Source: Orobanche coerulescens (lineage: Eukaryota > Streptophyta > Magnoliopsida > Lamiales > Orobanchaceae). From it: 64,000 nt of DNA. The first letter of the stretch is position 1, and each line of letters starts with the position of its first letter. The translations under genes were made by a program, and so were the position numbers. Shown one piece after another: positions 31,007 to 41,658 of this stretch. The DNA lies in NCBI GenBank assembly GCA_033398695.1, contig JAWKAU010000257.1, forward strand, positions 90,001-154,000. Reading direction: 5' to 3'. The notes under the pieces are model-generated. The model worked only from the letters and a program-made list of their open reading frames with translations. It made no database searches and had not been told where the DNA came from.

Positions 31007-33107
31007 TTAACATTCTTCAACAGAGCGTGGTTGGACATCATCGTGCTCTATGATTTCTTGAGCAACTGTATATGCAAACACATCATCAATATGAGTGGTC
31101 GATCGTTCCATCAAATCAGACGCACTTTCATAATTGATCGAGATCTCTTTGTTTTCTAATGCTGAATCGATCTCCGGGGCGTCCCCCATTAATGATTCGT
31201 GGACATAGCTATAGTCAGAGATGATCTCGTAGGAAGGATTCCCAGTATTGATGATTAATGGGTTGGTTTGTGCCTCACCTGCCCTTTTCTTCCTTGGGCG
31301 GGTGTCTGTCGAACCGGGTGGCCTCCCCCTTTTCCTTTTGGGAGCCACGGCCTCGATCGCGCTTCCACTGGGTGCGATCGCATCACTCGGTACGTTGGTG
31401 ATGTGCCCTTTATTCGGGACTTCTGACCTTGCAGTCACATTTGCAGCTGGAATGTGTGATCTTGTCACTTTGGCGATATCAGTAAACGCATCAGGCATCG
31501 AATCTGCTACGCTCAAGATCGAGGATTCGTTGTACTTCACGATCACATAGTGAGGTACGAGGATCATAATGAGACAGACTCGGGACGTACCAGGACAATT
31601 CCTGTCGTTCCTTGAGAAACTTCTTTTTCTCCTCTCCCCCTAACGACGGGAATTCTGACTTATTGAAGTGACAATCCGCAAAACGCGCGGTAAAGAGATC
31701 ACCTGTCAAGGGTTCTAAGTAGCGGATAATTGTTGAGGATTCGTATCCAACGTAAATACCTAAACGTCTCTGAGGACCCATTTTATTGCGTTGTGGGGGC
31801 GCAATCGGCACATATGTTGCACAACCAAATATGCGTAGGTGTGAAATATCCGGTTCATATCCAGTTACCAACTGGTACGCAGAAAATGGTTGGCCAACGG
31901 TGGGTCTGAAACGAATAAGTACGGCTGCATGTAGGACTGCATATCCCCAAGCAGATATGGGCAGATTGGTGCGCAAAACCAATGCCCGTGCTACCATTTG
32001 GATTCTTTTAATGGTTGCCTCTGCGAGACCATTTTGTGTATGCACATGGGGAACATGATGCTCTACATCGATTTCGATTGACATGCAGTAGTCATCAAAT
32101 ACTTTAGATGAAAATTCTCCTGCATTATCGAGTCGAATAGTCTTGATAGGGTGATCAGGATGGTGAGTCCTTAGACGAATGATCTGAGCTAGGAGTTTTG
32201 CAAATGCAGCATTTCGAGTGGAAAAGAGTGCGACATGTGACCAGCGTGTCGAAGCATCCACCAATACCATAAAGTACTTAAATGGTCCGCATTCTGGGTG
32301 TACGGGTCCACAAATATCTCCTTGTATACGTTGCAAGAACGGGATGTTCGCTTTAGTATCTTTAGTGTATGAAGGTCTCGCTCCTACTTTAGCTAAAGAG
32401 CAGGCTTTGCAGAATGAGCGATGTGCTTTTGACATAGTCAATTGCTTAGAAGGGGCATATGTCTCTATTTCTTTAGATGACATAGCATGATTAACATCAA
32501 TACTGTTCTTCGTGTTGAGTTGTTGCTCCTTTTTCGCTCGAAAGAAAGGATGTCCGTGCGAGTTCTTTAGGATACGGATCATCATATCTCGACCAGGATG
32601 ACCTAGTCTATCATGCCAAAGCCTATATGAGTCTTTGTCCCAAATTTCATTTATGGTGACAGCATAGGATTCGAATACCCTAATGGTTGTGGTGTACAGT
32701 CCACTATTTTGACTCTTAAGTTTTTCTAATATGCGTTTACGTCCACATTTATTAGATGTAATATAAAGGAACTCGATTCCATTCTCATAGTTGGTTTCGA
32801 CGTGGAAACCATTGCTACGTATATCTTTAAAACTTAGTAAGGTTCGAGGGGCCCTAGGTGCGTATAGAGCATTGGTAACTCGGATAAGAGTGCCGTTAGG
32901 CAATAAAAATCGGGCATTGCCTCGCCCTTGGATGAGTTGGGAGGACCCAGTCATCGTGGTTACCGAGGTTTGACATGCAATTAATTCCGTGAATAGAAGC
33001 CTATTCCTAAGAATGGTGTGGGTGGTCCCACTGTCAACCAAACATTCAAGTTCTCCCCGATTCATTCCTACGAAAAGGAGAGAAAAATTCGAACCATAAA
33101 CATTCAA
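31007..33107 (-). pseudogene. Copia protease-integrase and linker
   Basis: Frame 31491-33107 holds, in order, a retropepsin-like protease motif (CLVDSGTTHT), the GAG-pre-integrase motif (LWHDRLGHPG) with the HHCC finger continuing to FCKAC, and the integrase core with its catalytic residues in QGDICGP, RLDNAGEF and NGLAEATIKR, ending in LEPLTGDLFTARFADC. It overlaps a second frame (31007-31567) with an acidic linker containing a basic KRKRGRPPGS stretch, an AT-hook-like motif. A frameshift at about 31,500-31,567 separates the two. The integrase core keeps the DDE triad. Confidence 0.92.
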
Positions 33108-33278
33108 GCAATATTCATTTCTTCGAAATAAAGCTAAGGGTATAACGTAAGCAATAATAATATCTTGTTCTAGAAAAACAAAGTTTCATCACACTATTAT
33201 TGAAAATAAAACATCGATAAAATCGTTCCGAGTTAACAATGCCAAATGTAAACGAGAAAGTAAATATAATGAAAACAT

Positions 33279-34340
33279 TCAGTCATAAAGGGGTGCCTCT
33301 AATGACTGTGACACGTATGGCTCATTGCGATTATCGGTGACTGTGAAATTGACGTTGGGGGACTCGTCGAGAGCATCTCCCTCCATATAGTGAGCCTCCC
33401 GTTCTTTGGACTCTCTATATTTCTTGTAGTGTGCTGCGACTTGTTTACTTGCATGGCAGTTCTTGTACCAATGTCCAACATCTCCACATCGATAGCATGG
33501 TTCATTGCCAACTCTGACTTTGGGAGCGACATGGGGGGTAGGTGCTTTGTTTCCTTGGCCAGAAGAGCCGGGAGCACCAAGTCTACTCATTACATTGGAA
33601 GAACCCCCACGTCCTCGACCACGTCCTCGACCACTGTGCCCTCTTCCACGTTGTGGTTTGGGGTTGCCATGACCAGTCCCCTGTGCATTGGGTTTCTTTC
33701 CACCTTTCACTTTGCCATAGTTGGCCTCGGGAACTTTCTTTGTCCCAGCCGGGCTGGCATTGTTGCTCACTAATACTTCATTGTGCCTCTCAGCCACTTG
33801 CAGTAGGTTGATAAGCTTATTGAAGGTAGTGATGCGTTTATTGTCATACTCCAGCCTATACTGGTTCGCTAGTATAAGGGCGGAAGTAGGGAAAGTGGAA
33901 AGAGTTTTGAATCATATCATCTTCTCGTGAGGTCCTTTCCACGTAAATTAAGGCGTGCCTTGACGAGCATATCTTTGTTGAAATCGTTGATCCGTTTATA
34001 ATCAAGCAAGCGGATTTCATTCCACCGCACGGCCAACTCGGGAGCAAAGTATTGTGGATGTTCCCAAAACGGCCCTTAAGGGCATCCCACGATTCTTTCG
34101 GGATTTCAACTACAGATATTCCCACCTTAGGCTCGGTCGATATGTCGCCTAAGGAACATCAATGCACTAGCTTTGGTTTTGTTAGACGGTACTTACCGCT
34201 TTTTCAAAGATAGTAGCACTATAGTCCTTAGCGATAAAAGTGGTCTCTACGTGAAACCCATCTATGGTACTCAAGCCCTTCCGAGTCCAAGATGTCAAAT
34301 TCGGACGAGTTGGATCACCATCTTGAGACAAGAAAAAAAG
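33279..34340 (-). pseudogene. Copia gag with zinc knuckle
   Basis: The C-terminal part (33279-33797) is glycine- and arginine-rich (RGRGHSGRGRGRGRGG) followed by one CCHC knuckle, CYRCGDVGHWYKNC, which binds element RNA in the particle. Upstream, 33,800-34,340, fragments such as ESWDALKGRFGN, RWNEIRLLDY and ALMFLRRHIDRA are gag core pieces in shifting frames with at least one stop (near 34,138). No intact start was found. Stops also separate gag from the protease. Confidence 0.85.
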
Positions 34341-35519
34341 GAAAATGAATTTTCACAGTATATCATGAGTACTTTCCATGATAAAATTTTCAATAATGTG
34401 GAGGGTTATTATTTTTCAGAACCAAGATATGGTCAAAATTACTTTCGATGCTATTGGGGTTTATACCGATGAAATTACTTTATCACAGTTCGAGTTGATA
34501 TAGATAGTAAAAATAAGTCCTCTAGGTTCTACTAATGATGAACTTAATATACATGCCATAACTAACAATGCATGCAAAATATATATATAATTATAGATAT
34601 AATCACATAGCCCTATGAATATATCTATACACGTATAAATGCAGTCAAAGAGGTATCTTATGCCGCAATAATTATTAATTCAACATGAATTTATTTTAAT
34701 TCAAGTTGCTTAAGCAATTTATTTTAATTTAATTAAATTATGGATGCATCATGCTTTTGGTTTAATTAAGCATAAATAAATTCGGAGTATAATATGCAAT
34801 TAATAGTAATTAAAAAAGAATGTAAATTCGCACATTGCAGATAGTAGGGTTCGTATTTGTGTACTTTGTTTTGTGAATAGGAGCAGAAACGAGCTGAAAA
34901 CAAGACTGCGTGCGGGTCGGGTCGCCAATGGATCGTTCGTTCAAAGAATCGGGTCGGGTCTCAGAATCGGGTTGAGTCAAGAATCGGAGTCTGATCGCGG
35001 GCCGGGCCGCAGTACGGCCGGCCGACAACTGGGCTAGATGAAAACGTCACGGGCTGGCTTCTGTGCCCTTGGTCCGTGCGGTGATTCTCGGTGACGGATC
35101 TGCTCTTCAATCTGGACGGGGAAGGGGATGACGGAGTCCGAGCAGGAGGCGGAGGGAAGGATTTCCGATTCTGGTGTCGGGCAAAGTAACGACGGCGAAT
35201 TGGAGACGGGCGGAGCAGGAGACGGTGGTTGCGGCCGAATTGATTCGCGGTGGTTGCAACTGACTGTGGTCGCGGTCGGGTCAGGAAGGCTAAAGTCGGA
35301 GCAGGAGACGGATCTGGCGTGGTGGGTCGCGAATCTGGGCGAGGTTTGTAAATCGGGCAGCGGCTGGATATGGCCGCGAGTTTGAAGGTCTGGGTGAAGA
35401 AGATGGCTGGTTTCGGTGGCGCCGGCGGCTAAGGTTTTCGGCAGGAAAAACGATTTTTCATTTTTTTTTTTGGAATTTCAGAAAATCGGGAGAAACATTT
35501 CGTGCTCAACCGGGAACTA
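34341..35519 (-). other. Long Copia 5' leader, GC-rich in its 5' half
   Basis: About 1.2 kb between the primer site and gag. The half next to gag is AT-rich and unremarkable. The half at about 34,860-35,460 is GC-rich with repeated GGTCGGGTC- and GGAGACGG-like motifs, unlike the rest of the element. It could be a captured host segment or an old leader feature. No protein motif was recognised. Confidence 0.5.
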
Positions 35520-35532
35520 CGTGCTGATAACG
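35517..35532 (-). promoter_or_regulatory. Copia primer binding site
   Basis: Directly after the 5' LTR (minus strand) the sequence is CGTTATCAGCACGTAG. TTATCAGCACG is the form of initiator-methionine-tRNA-related primer site I associate with plant Copia elements. Confidence 0.65.
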
Positions 35533-35707
35533 TGTTGAAGGGAAAATAACTTGAGAAAAGAAAGTAGGGCAAAAGTGTTGTATTATTCCATCAATGAGAT
35601 CCCTTAAATAGGGTGAAGTACATACAAACAGGCCTCAGCCAAATCCTATCTAGGAAAGCCCATAAACTAACAGACTTAGGCACACAACGAGTATTATTCC
35701 TTTAACA
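35533..35707 (-). repeat. Copia 5' LTR
   Basis: 175 bases, identical to the 3' LTR apart from two positions by eye (C/A near the start of the plus-strand text and G/A near its end). Confidence 0.95.
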
Positions 35708-36398
35708 AGTTCTAATTAAATAATTTTTTTGACATAAATGATGCATGTCAAATGTTTATTGTGCAAAGTAGTGAGCACAAAGTATGAATTATTTGTTCAT
35801 CGCAATACTATTTTTTGGCATAAATCATATGCATTTGCTCAATTAATTTCACCTTGGGTCATTTATTTATATAAATGTTTTGTCGAGATTTATTCACCTC
35901 AACAGGCGATCGATTACAAGGCCGAGCGACCGAGTCCACAACCAATCAAACTATGGCGGACTCGCCTAACCAAAGATACCAGACCACATTCGAGTATCTA
36001 GCGATCGACTCCAAAGGCGATCGCCTCTTGGCACCTAGCGACCGACTCTGATGCCCGACTTAAGACGATCGTCCTTTGCCACAGACAGAGACCATCGTCC
36101 GTCAAAGTCCACGAAGGCTAGATCTCAAAGCAACGCCCATGTGCAGATCCCCGACAAGCGCCGCATTTCATGGATCGTTGACCACAGCCTGTCACCACCT
36201 TCTCACCTACCGACAAGCCCGCCGAAAGGTACAAGGTGGGACCGCCCGTGACAAAGAATCGACGCTGCGTGCACTTCTCATTGACCGCACACTGATCGCC
36301 AAAGAACTCCTGCAGACTTCAAGGAGACAAGCCCATGTGCTAAAAGACGATCGCCCGCTTATTATAATACAGCAAAGGCGATCGCCCAGCATGTCCAA

Positions 36399-36410
36399 GT
36401 GCTATAAATA
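36399..36410 (+). promoter_or_regulatory. LTR TATA box (left copy)
   Basis: GTGCTATAAATAGAG, a classic plant TATA box placed in mid-LTR where the U3/R border is expected. The same box is at 48,159-48,168 in the right LTR. Confidence 0.75.
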
Positions 36411-36824
36411 GAGAACCTCCATCTACAGGAAAGGGGTTCACGACTTTTTCATTCGGTTCACGAATTCTCCATTAAGTTCAGAGAAAGAACATACAACCAT
36501 ACATACTTTTAAGCTCCCAGCTCCCTCTCCCGAATCTACCTAAGAATTTCTCTCTCAGCACCTCTCTACCAGAAGACGGTAGGCAGAGGCAAGAAATCTC
36601 CACAGTGCAGATTCAAAGAGACTCACAAGCCCAGGAGCTTAAACATTCAGCAGCTACACACCGTAAGAGACTGTCGATTTCTCACGATTATTACAGCTCA
36701 CCAACGTTGTTACAAGAACTCGCAGAGCATCATATCTGGTTCTTCCGGCAATCTACACGCTCACCAGCTAAGATAACAAGAGTCTTTACACTCATTGTAA
36801 TTGTACTCTTACATTAATACTTGT

Positions 36825-36843
36825 ATCCCCGAATATTTGTATT
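36825..36843. repeat. L1 target-site duplication, left copy
   Basis: ATCCCCGAATATTTGTATT, identical to 41361-41379 and present once in the uninterrupted right LTR (48,582-48,600). Confidence 0.95.
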
Positions 36844-36921
36844 TTTTTTTTTTTTGGTAAAATAAATTTTATTACCAAGTCAATCAATGGAGCTTACAAA
36901 CACAAATACTCAATACAAGAG

Positions 36922-39900
36922 CTAGTCAGCTAACATACTAGATAAATTAGTATCCTTACTACAACAAATAGCTACTATAATTTTGCATTTTCTAACCACT
37001 TGTTGAGCTACTTGTTGCTTTTCTTGAAATCTCCTCACATTTCTCTCCATCCAAATATGGTATATTGCCACTACTAACATAACTCTATACAACTTATGCC
37101 GACCCTTCTTGGATTTGCAATGTTTATACATCTGCAGCTTCTCTTCTTTCCAATCATTCCTGGTGAAATGGAAACCTCCCCATTGAGTCAATTCCAGCCA
37201 CACAGTAGAAGAATAGTCACAATCAAAAAATAAATGTTCCATAGATTCCTCCTTCTTCTGACATAGACAACACAGTCTATCACAAATGATTCCCAACTTT
37301 GCCAAATTTCCCACAGTGGCTAGTCTATCCAATATTGCCAACCAAGTTATGAAAACGCACTTAGGAGGAGCAATATTACCTGATATGATCTTATGCCAAG
37401 GCACTCTCTCTCCAGTTCCTCTCATCTTCTTATAGAGTTTCCTAATTGAGAAATGATGTTCAGATAAAGCTTCATAATTCCCAGTCACTTTCACAATATA
37501 TTCTCTGGCATCCAGCACTTTTCTCACCACCCAAGAAGCTTGGTCAGGTATATTCATGGTGGTGAGTTCCTGATCTTTGATATAATAGGCATGTATCCAT
37601 TTTATCCACAATTTGTCTTTTTTCTGAGCAATACTCCAAAGGTGTTTACACAGAGCTGCTCTGTTCCATTCTAGAACGTTTATGATGTTCCATCCTCTAG
37701 CTTGCTGTGGTAAACACATGCTATCCCAAGCTACAAATGCCTTCCTTGATACCCCAGCTGCCCCTGTCCATAAGAAAGATCTACAAGCACTTTGGATCAA
37801 CTGTAGGACCTTCTTAGGTATTAGAAAGACCTGACACCAGTACACTTGGATTCCCAATAATACAGATTTGATCAGCTGTAATCTTCCAGCATATGAAAGG
37901 AACTTTGCAGACCAACATTCTATCCGGGCAAGTATTTTCTTGATTAGAGGCTGACATTGTATAATAGATAGCTTCTTAGTGGAAAGTGGCACTCCCAAAT
38001 ATTTAAAAGGAAGTTCTCCTCTGGTCATACCTGTTTCCTCTAAAATCAGATTTTGAGTATTTTCAGAAACTCCTCCAAAGTATATGCTGCTCTTATTCTG
38101 ATTAGTCATCAAACCTGATACTGATGAAAATTTGTTAAAAGCTCTCATCAATTTCTTCACATTATCCACATCTCCTCTAGTGAATAGAAGGAGGTCATCT
38201 GCAAAACATACATGAATCAACCCAAATCTTTTGCATTTAGGGTGGAATCTGTAGGATCTATCATTTCTGAGTTCAGAGAGGCATCTATTCAGATATTCCA
38301 TACACAAAACAAATAGGTAAGGGGATATAGGATCCCCTTGTCTTAAGCCTCTTCTGGCTGGGAATGGCTCTGTCAATTCTCCATTTATATTAATGGTGTA
38401 GGTGACAGATTTAATACAAGCCATAATCCATCTCATAAAGGTAAAAGGGAACCCCATCTCAAGCATCAGATGCTCCAAAAATGGCCACTCCACTGAGTCA
38501 TAAGCCTTCATTATGTCTATCTTGATCATGCATCTGGGGGATATTTTTTTCCTGCCATACCCTTTCACCAACTCATGGCTTATTATGATGTTGTCAAATA
38601 TTGTTCTCCCCTTGACAAAAGCTGATTGGTGCTCACTCACAAGATAACTCATTACCTCTTGCATTCTATTGGTGAGGACCTTTGATATGATCTTGTATAA
38701 TACATTGCAGCATGCAATAGGCCTATAATCTTTAATAGTCTGGGCATGATCCACCTTAGGCAATAAAGTGAGCAGAGTATTGTTGATATTTTTGTGTAAG
38801 AAGGCAGTATCATGGAACTCATGTACTGCAGCAATAATGTCCTTCCCCACAGTGTTCCATGCTTTCTTATAAAAGAATACATTAAACCCATCCATCCCAG
38901 GTGCTTTAGAGGCTTCCATACTAAATAAAGCCTTCCTAATCTCCTCTTCACTGAATGGCTTACACAAGTCAACTTGTTGAGAGTGATTGAGTATATATCC
39001 CTTTCTGATTACCTCTCTGTCAAGCATAGGGAGTGAAGTAGCTGCCCTGCCCATAAGATTAGCATAGAAGGATCTCACCTCTTCTCTAATTTGTTCATGT
39101 GTTGAACACCTGGATCCATCATCCTTGAGAAGCAGCTTAATAGCCTTAGCACTCTGTCTAGCCTTAGTATATGCATGGAAAAACTTTGTGTTAGAGTCCC
39201 CAAGTTTAATCCAATCAACCCTTGATTTTTGATGCCAGATCTTCTCCTCAATACCTCCCCACTTCTCTACTTCAGCCAATAGATCCTTCTCAGCTTGGAT
39301 CAAGCTCTCATTATTCATATCTCTGTTCAGCTCTTTTTGAATAACCTCTAGTTGTATTCTTGCTGTCTCTAAATAAGCAGCAATATTTTTGAAATACCTA
39401 GCATTCAAAAGCTTCAGAGGCTGTTTCAAGTTTCTCAACCTTCTCCAGATTTGTTGCAGTTTATTGCCTGAGAGTGATTCACTCCATACTTGTGTGAGTA
39501 TTTGAGCAAATTCCTGATGTTCTACCAACACATTCATGAACCTAAATGGGGTATTTCTTTTGATCTTATCATTACCAAACTCCAAGATTTGGGGATTATG
39601 ATCAGACACATTTCTTTCACCTAGCTCCACTATAACCTCAGGAAATGCTTGGCCCCATTGTGAATTTCCCAAGCTTCTATCTATCAGTGAGTGGATTCTG
39701 TCCTGAAGCTGTTGATTATTAGTCCAAGAATACCTGCCTCCCACTATTTTCAAGCAATGTAGTCCATTTTCCTGAATGCATTCTTGAAAATCTTTGATTT
39801 CATGTTCAGCCACATGGTTACCTCCTATTCTGTCCCCCATTTCTAACACTGAGTTAAAATCACCTCCAATTAAGATAGGTTCTGCACTCCTTTGACACAC

Positions 39901-40278
39901 ATTAGTGATGAATCTCTATAACTCCAATCTCTGCTCCATAGTATTATAAGCATAAACAACAATAAAATAGAACTTCTTCCCATTGATCAGATCCAAAACT
40001 TCACACACTATACCTTGAGCATGTTTATCTAATTCCTTCACTACCACAGTTCTTGGATTCCATCCCACCCAAATTCTCCCATTCACTGCCTCTTCATAGT
40101 TATGAATAAATTCCCACTTATTGTTTAGTTTTCCAGTTATCTCTTTATACTTCTGAAGCTTAACCCTTGTTTCTAATAAAGCAGCCATGTCAATCTTCTT
40201 ATTCCGCAGAAAGTTTTTGATTTCTTTCTGCTTGAGGGGTTTATTACACCCCCTCACATTCCATATCATAAGCTTCAT
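36922..40278 (-). pseudogene. L1 ORF2: endonuclease and reverse transcriptase, one stop
   Basis: About 1,118 codons. The N-terminus (MKLMIWNVRGCNKP, LLETRVK) and ILIGGDFNSVLEMGDRIGG belong to the apurinic-type endonuclease that nicks target DNA, ending with SDHNPQIL. The reverse transcriptase follows: ASKAPGMDGFNVFFYKKAW, DYRPIACCNVLYKIISKVL, SAFVKGRTIFDNI, KIDIMKAYDSVEW, GLRQGDPISPYLFVL and the catalytic FADDLLLF. The C-terminus has the zinc-binding zf-RVT region (PPKCVFITWLAI, CCLCQKKEESMEHLFFDC). One TAG at about 39916-39918 interrupts the endonuclease just before RFITNVCQR; TGG in its place would be an ordinary residue. It would act in target-primed reverse transcription. Confidence 0.95.
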
Positions 40279-41360
40279 TTCTCAACCAAGGGGATAGGGT
40301 CCCCGCCCCTTTCTTTAATGCCAATCAAAGTATCCTCATCAACAAGTACCTGGTATGAATTCCCTGTTTCAATCATAGGGATAGGTGGTGGAGTGAATCC
40401 CTTTCCCACAGTGTTTTTTGGTTTAGTCCAATCAGCTTCAACCCCTTCCCCTGAGCTCGTTCTAGCTTTGGGATTATTATGTTCCATAGCATTTGTAGGC
40501 TTCTTCTCTTCAGTGCTCATATTATTCTCTATGCCTATAGTCTTTTGCTCTGTTACCTTCTTATCAGTCTTAGGTATCCATTTTTTCTGAAGAGCTTGCT
40601 GGTAAGTCTTCTTTCTTTCCTTTAACTCACAATTATGCCCTGCAGCTTGGCAAAGTTTGCAGAAAGGAGGAATCCAATCATACTCAACCTTTTGTTCCCT
40701 CTGTTCACCTCCTCCTCCTTCTATTAAGATTTTATGCAGAATGGGTTTAGTAACATCCACTTCAACCAAAACCCGAGCATATGATATTCTTTCTTGTTTA
40801 GTTGTGCATTCATCTGCATACAGAGGAGTTCCAAGGATACTAGCTATTCTACTTAGAGAATCAGAACCCCAACAGCTTAGAGGGAGATTTGGGAATTGTA
40901 CCCAGAGTGGTATGACCTTAAGAATTTCATTATCAAAGCAAAACCCAGGCTCCCAAGCTTTAGTAATCACAGGTTTACCCGCAATGGTGTGTGGTCCGGC
41001 ATATAACACTCTATTCCTTTCCTCCATCAATTGAAATCTAACAACAAAATATCCTTCCGAATGATAGAAAATTTCCGGTCTATTTTCAATCAAGCATTGT
41101 TTCATTAGGAATGTGTTCAGGTATGATATTGTAGGTGTATCTCCTATTACATACAAGATCACAGCATGCTTCCATTTTTTTGATTCCTTTTCAACAGCTG
41201 AACGTTCTAAACAAGCAACAGGCGTGCCATGTTTTAGAGTCGGAGCAACATAATTCAATTTCATACCCGTCTTCGCAGGTTGCACTGGAGTCGCCGGGTT
41301 CTGATTTTTTTGTAGTTTCGATATCTGTAGCTCTGTAATCTCCGTTGCTTTCTCCGTCAG
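40275..41360 (-). CDS. L1 ORF1: DUF4283 RNA-binding protein, 5'-truncated
   Basis: An open frame of 361 codons inside the LINE, continuing into the flanking LTR by chance (nearest upstream ATG at 41453). It contains the DUF4283 domain (KWKHAVILYVIGDTPTIS, GYFVVRFQLMEERNRVLYAG, KAWEPGFCF), PLWVQFPNLPLSCWG and a zinc-knuckle-like CKLCQAAGHNC near residue 250, followed by a lysine-rich, low-complexity tail. Plant L1 ORF1 proteins of this type bind LINE RNA. Its stop TGA (40275-40277) overlaps the ATG of ORF2 as ATGA. The N-terminal end is missing through 5' truncation. Confidence 0.85.
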   Translation of the reverse strand: MTEKATEITELQISKLQKNQNPATPVQPAKTGMKLNYVAPTLKHGTPVACLERSAVEKESKKWKHAVILYVIGDTPTISYLNTFLMKQCLIENRPEIFYHSEGYFVVRFQLMEERNRVLYAGPHTIAGKPVITKAWEPGFCFDNEILKVIPLWVQFPNLPLSCWGSDSLSRIASILGTPLYADECTTKQERISYARVLVEVDVTKPILHKILIEGGGGEQREQKVEYDWIPPFCKLCQAAGHNCELKERKKTYQQALQKKWIPKTDKKVTEQKTIGIENNMSTEEKKPTNAMEHNNPKARTSSGEGVEADWTKPKNTVGKGFTPPPIPMIETGNSYQVLVDEDTLIGIKERGGDPIPLVEK

Positions 41361-41379
41361 ATCCCCGAATATTTGTATT
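41361..41379. repeat. L1 target-site duplication, right copy
   Basis: Perfect copy of the 19-mer at 36825-36843. LTR sequence resumes at 41380. Confidence 0.95.
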
Positions 41380-41531
41380 AATAATATCTCGCGAGAGCAT
41401 TCAAGCCCGGGACTAACAACCCCGGCAAATCTTGTGTTATTTACTTTTCCCACGGAAGTGTTCTCGCACTTTGTTTGCTATCCACTCATTCCAGCAATAT
41501 CTATCTCCGGATAATATTTTGGGTAACAACA

Positions 41532-41549
41532 ATTAGCGCTAGAGGAAGG
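41532..41549 (+). promoter_or_regulatory. Primer binding site of the Tat-like element
   Basis: ATTAGCGCTAGAGGAAGG directly follows the left LTR. The GCGCTAGAGGAAGGGG form is like the primer sites of other plant Tat-like and non-autonomous elements. I cannot say which tRNA it pairs with. Confidence 0.5.
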
Positions 41550-41658
41550 GGTGTCTATACCTTCATTTTTATTCCTACCGTCTTGAAGAACACTCACTGT
41601 TCTCGGGGCATATACTTGAAGTGACACTCACTGCGCTTCAAAGAAAGCCTTCAGAATC

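Larger units (their letters stand above)
28653..35707 (-). mobile_element. Copia LTR retrotransposon, minus strand
   Basis: 7,055 bases bounded by 175 bp LTRs (28653-28827 and 35533-35707) that differ at two positions by eye. Flanks are AGTTT and AGTTC, a 4/5 target duplication. In minus-strand order it has a 5' LTR, primer site, long GC-rich leader, gag, protease, integrase, reverse transcriptase, RNase H, a repeat region and a purine-rich tract before the 3' LTR. The integrase-before-RT order defines Copia. The near-identical LTRs suggest a recent insertion, yet the polyprotein is broken by stops and frameshifts, so it may have been moved by proteins from another copy. Confidence 0.93.
36844..41360 (-). 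mobile_element. L1-type LINE inserted in the LTR
   Basis: 4,517 bases on the minus strand, with a 3' poly(A) tail (read as T at 36842-36855 on the plus strand) after a TAATAAAATTT-type 3' end. Both sides carry the 19 bp duplication. ORF1 is open from the first base of the LINE, with no start codon of its own, so the element is 5'-truncated by at least the gag-like N-terminus. ORF1 and ORF2 overlap by ATGA. Only one stop interrupts ORF2. This is a young copy. Confidence 0.95.
35876..41531 (+). repeat. Left LTR of the Tat-like element, split by an L1
   Basis: Without the 4,517-base L1 and its 19 bp duplication this LTR is 1,120 bases, matching the right LTR. It starts TGTTTTGTCGAGATTTATTC and ends TTTTGGGTAACAACA. 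One block near 36,245-36,330 differs clearly between the two LTRs. Confidence 0.93.

Noticed and set aside
35128..35385. 85-residue plus-strand frame in the GC-rich leader
   Set aside because: Lies antisense within the Copia leader, with no motif and repeat-like composition.
40275..41453. ORF1 start at 41453 upstream of the LINE
   Set aside because: That ATG lies in the LTR flank. The frame crosses the insertion point by chance, so the LINE ORF1 is taken as 5'-truncated at 41360.
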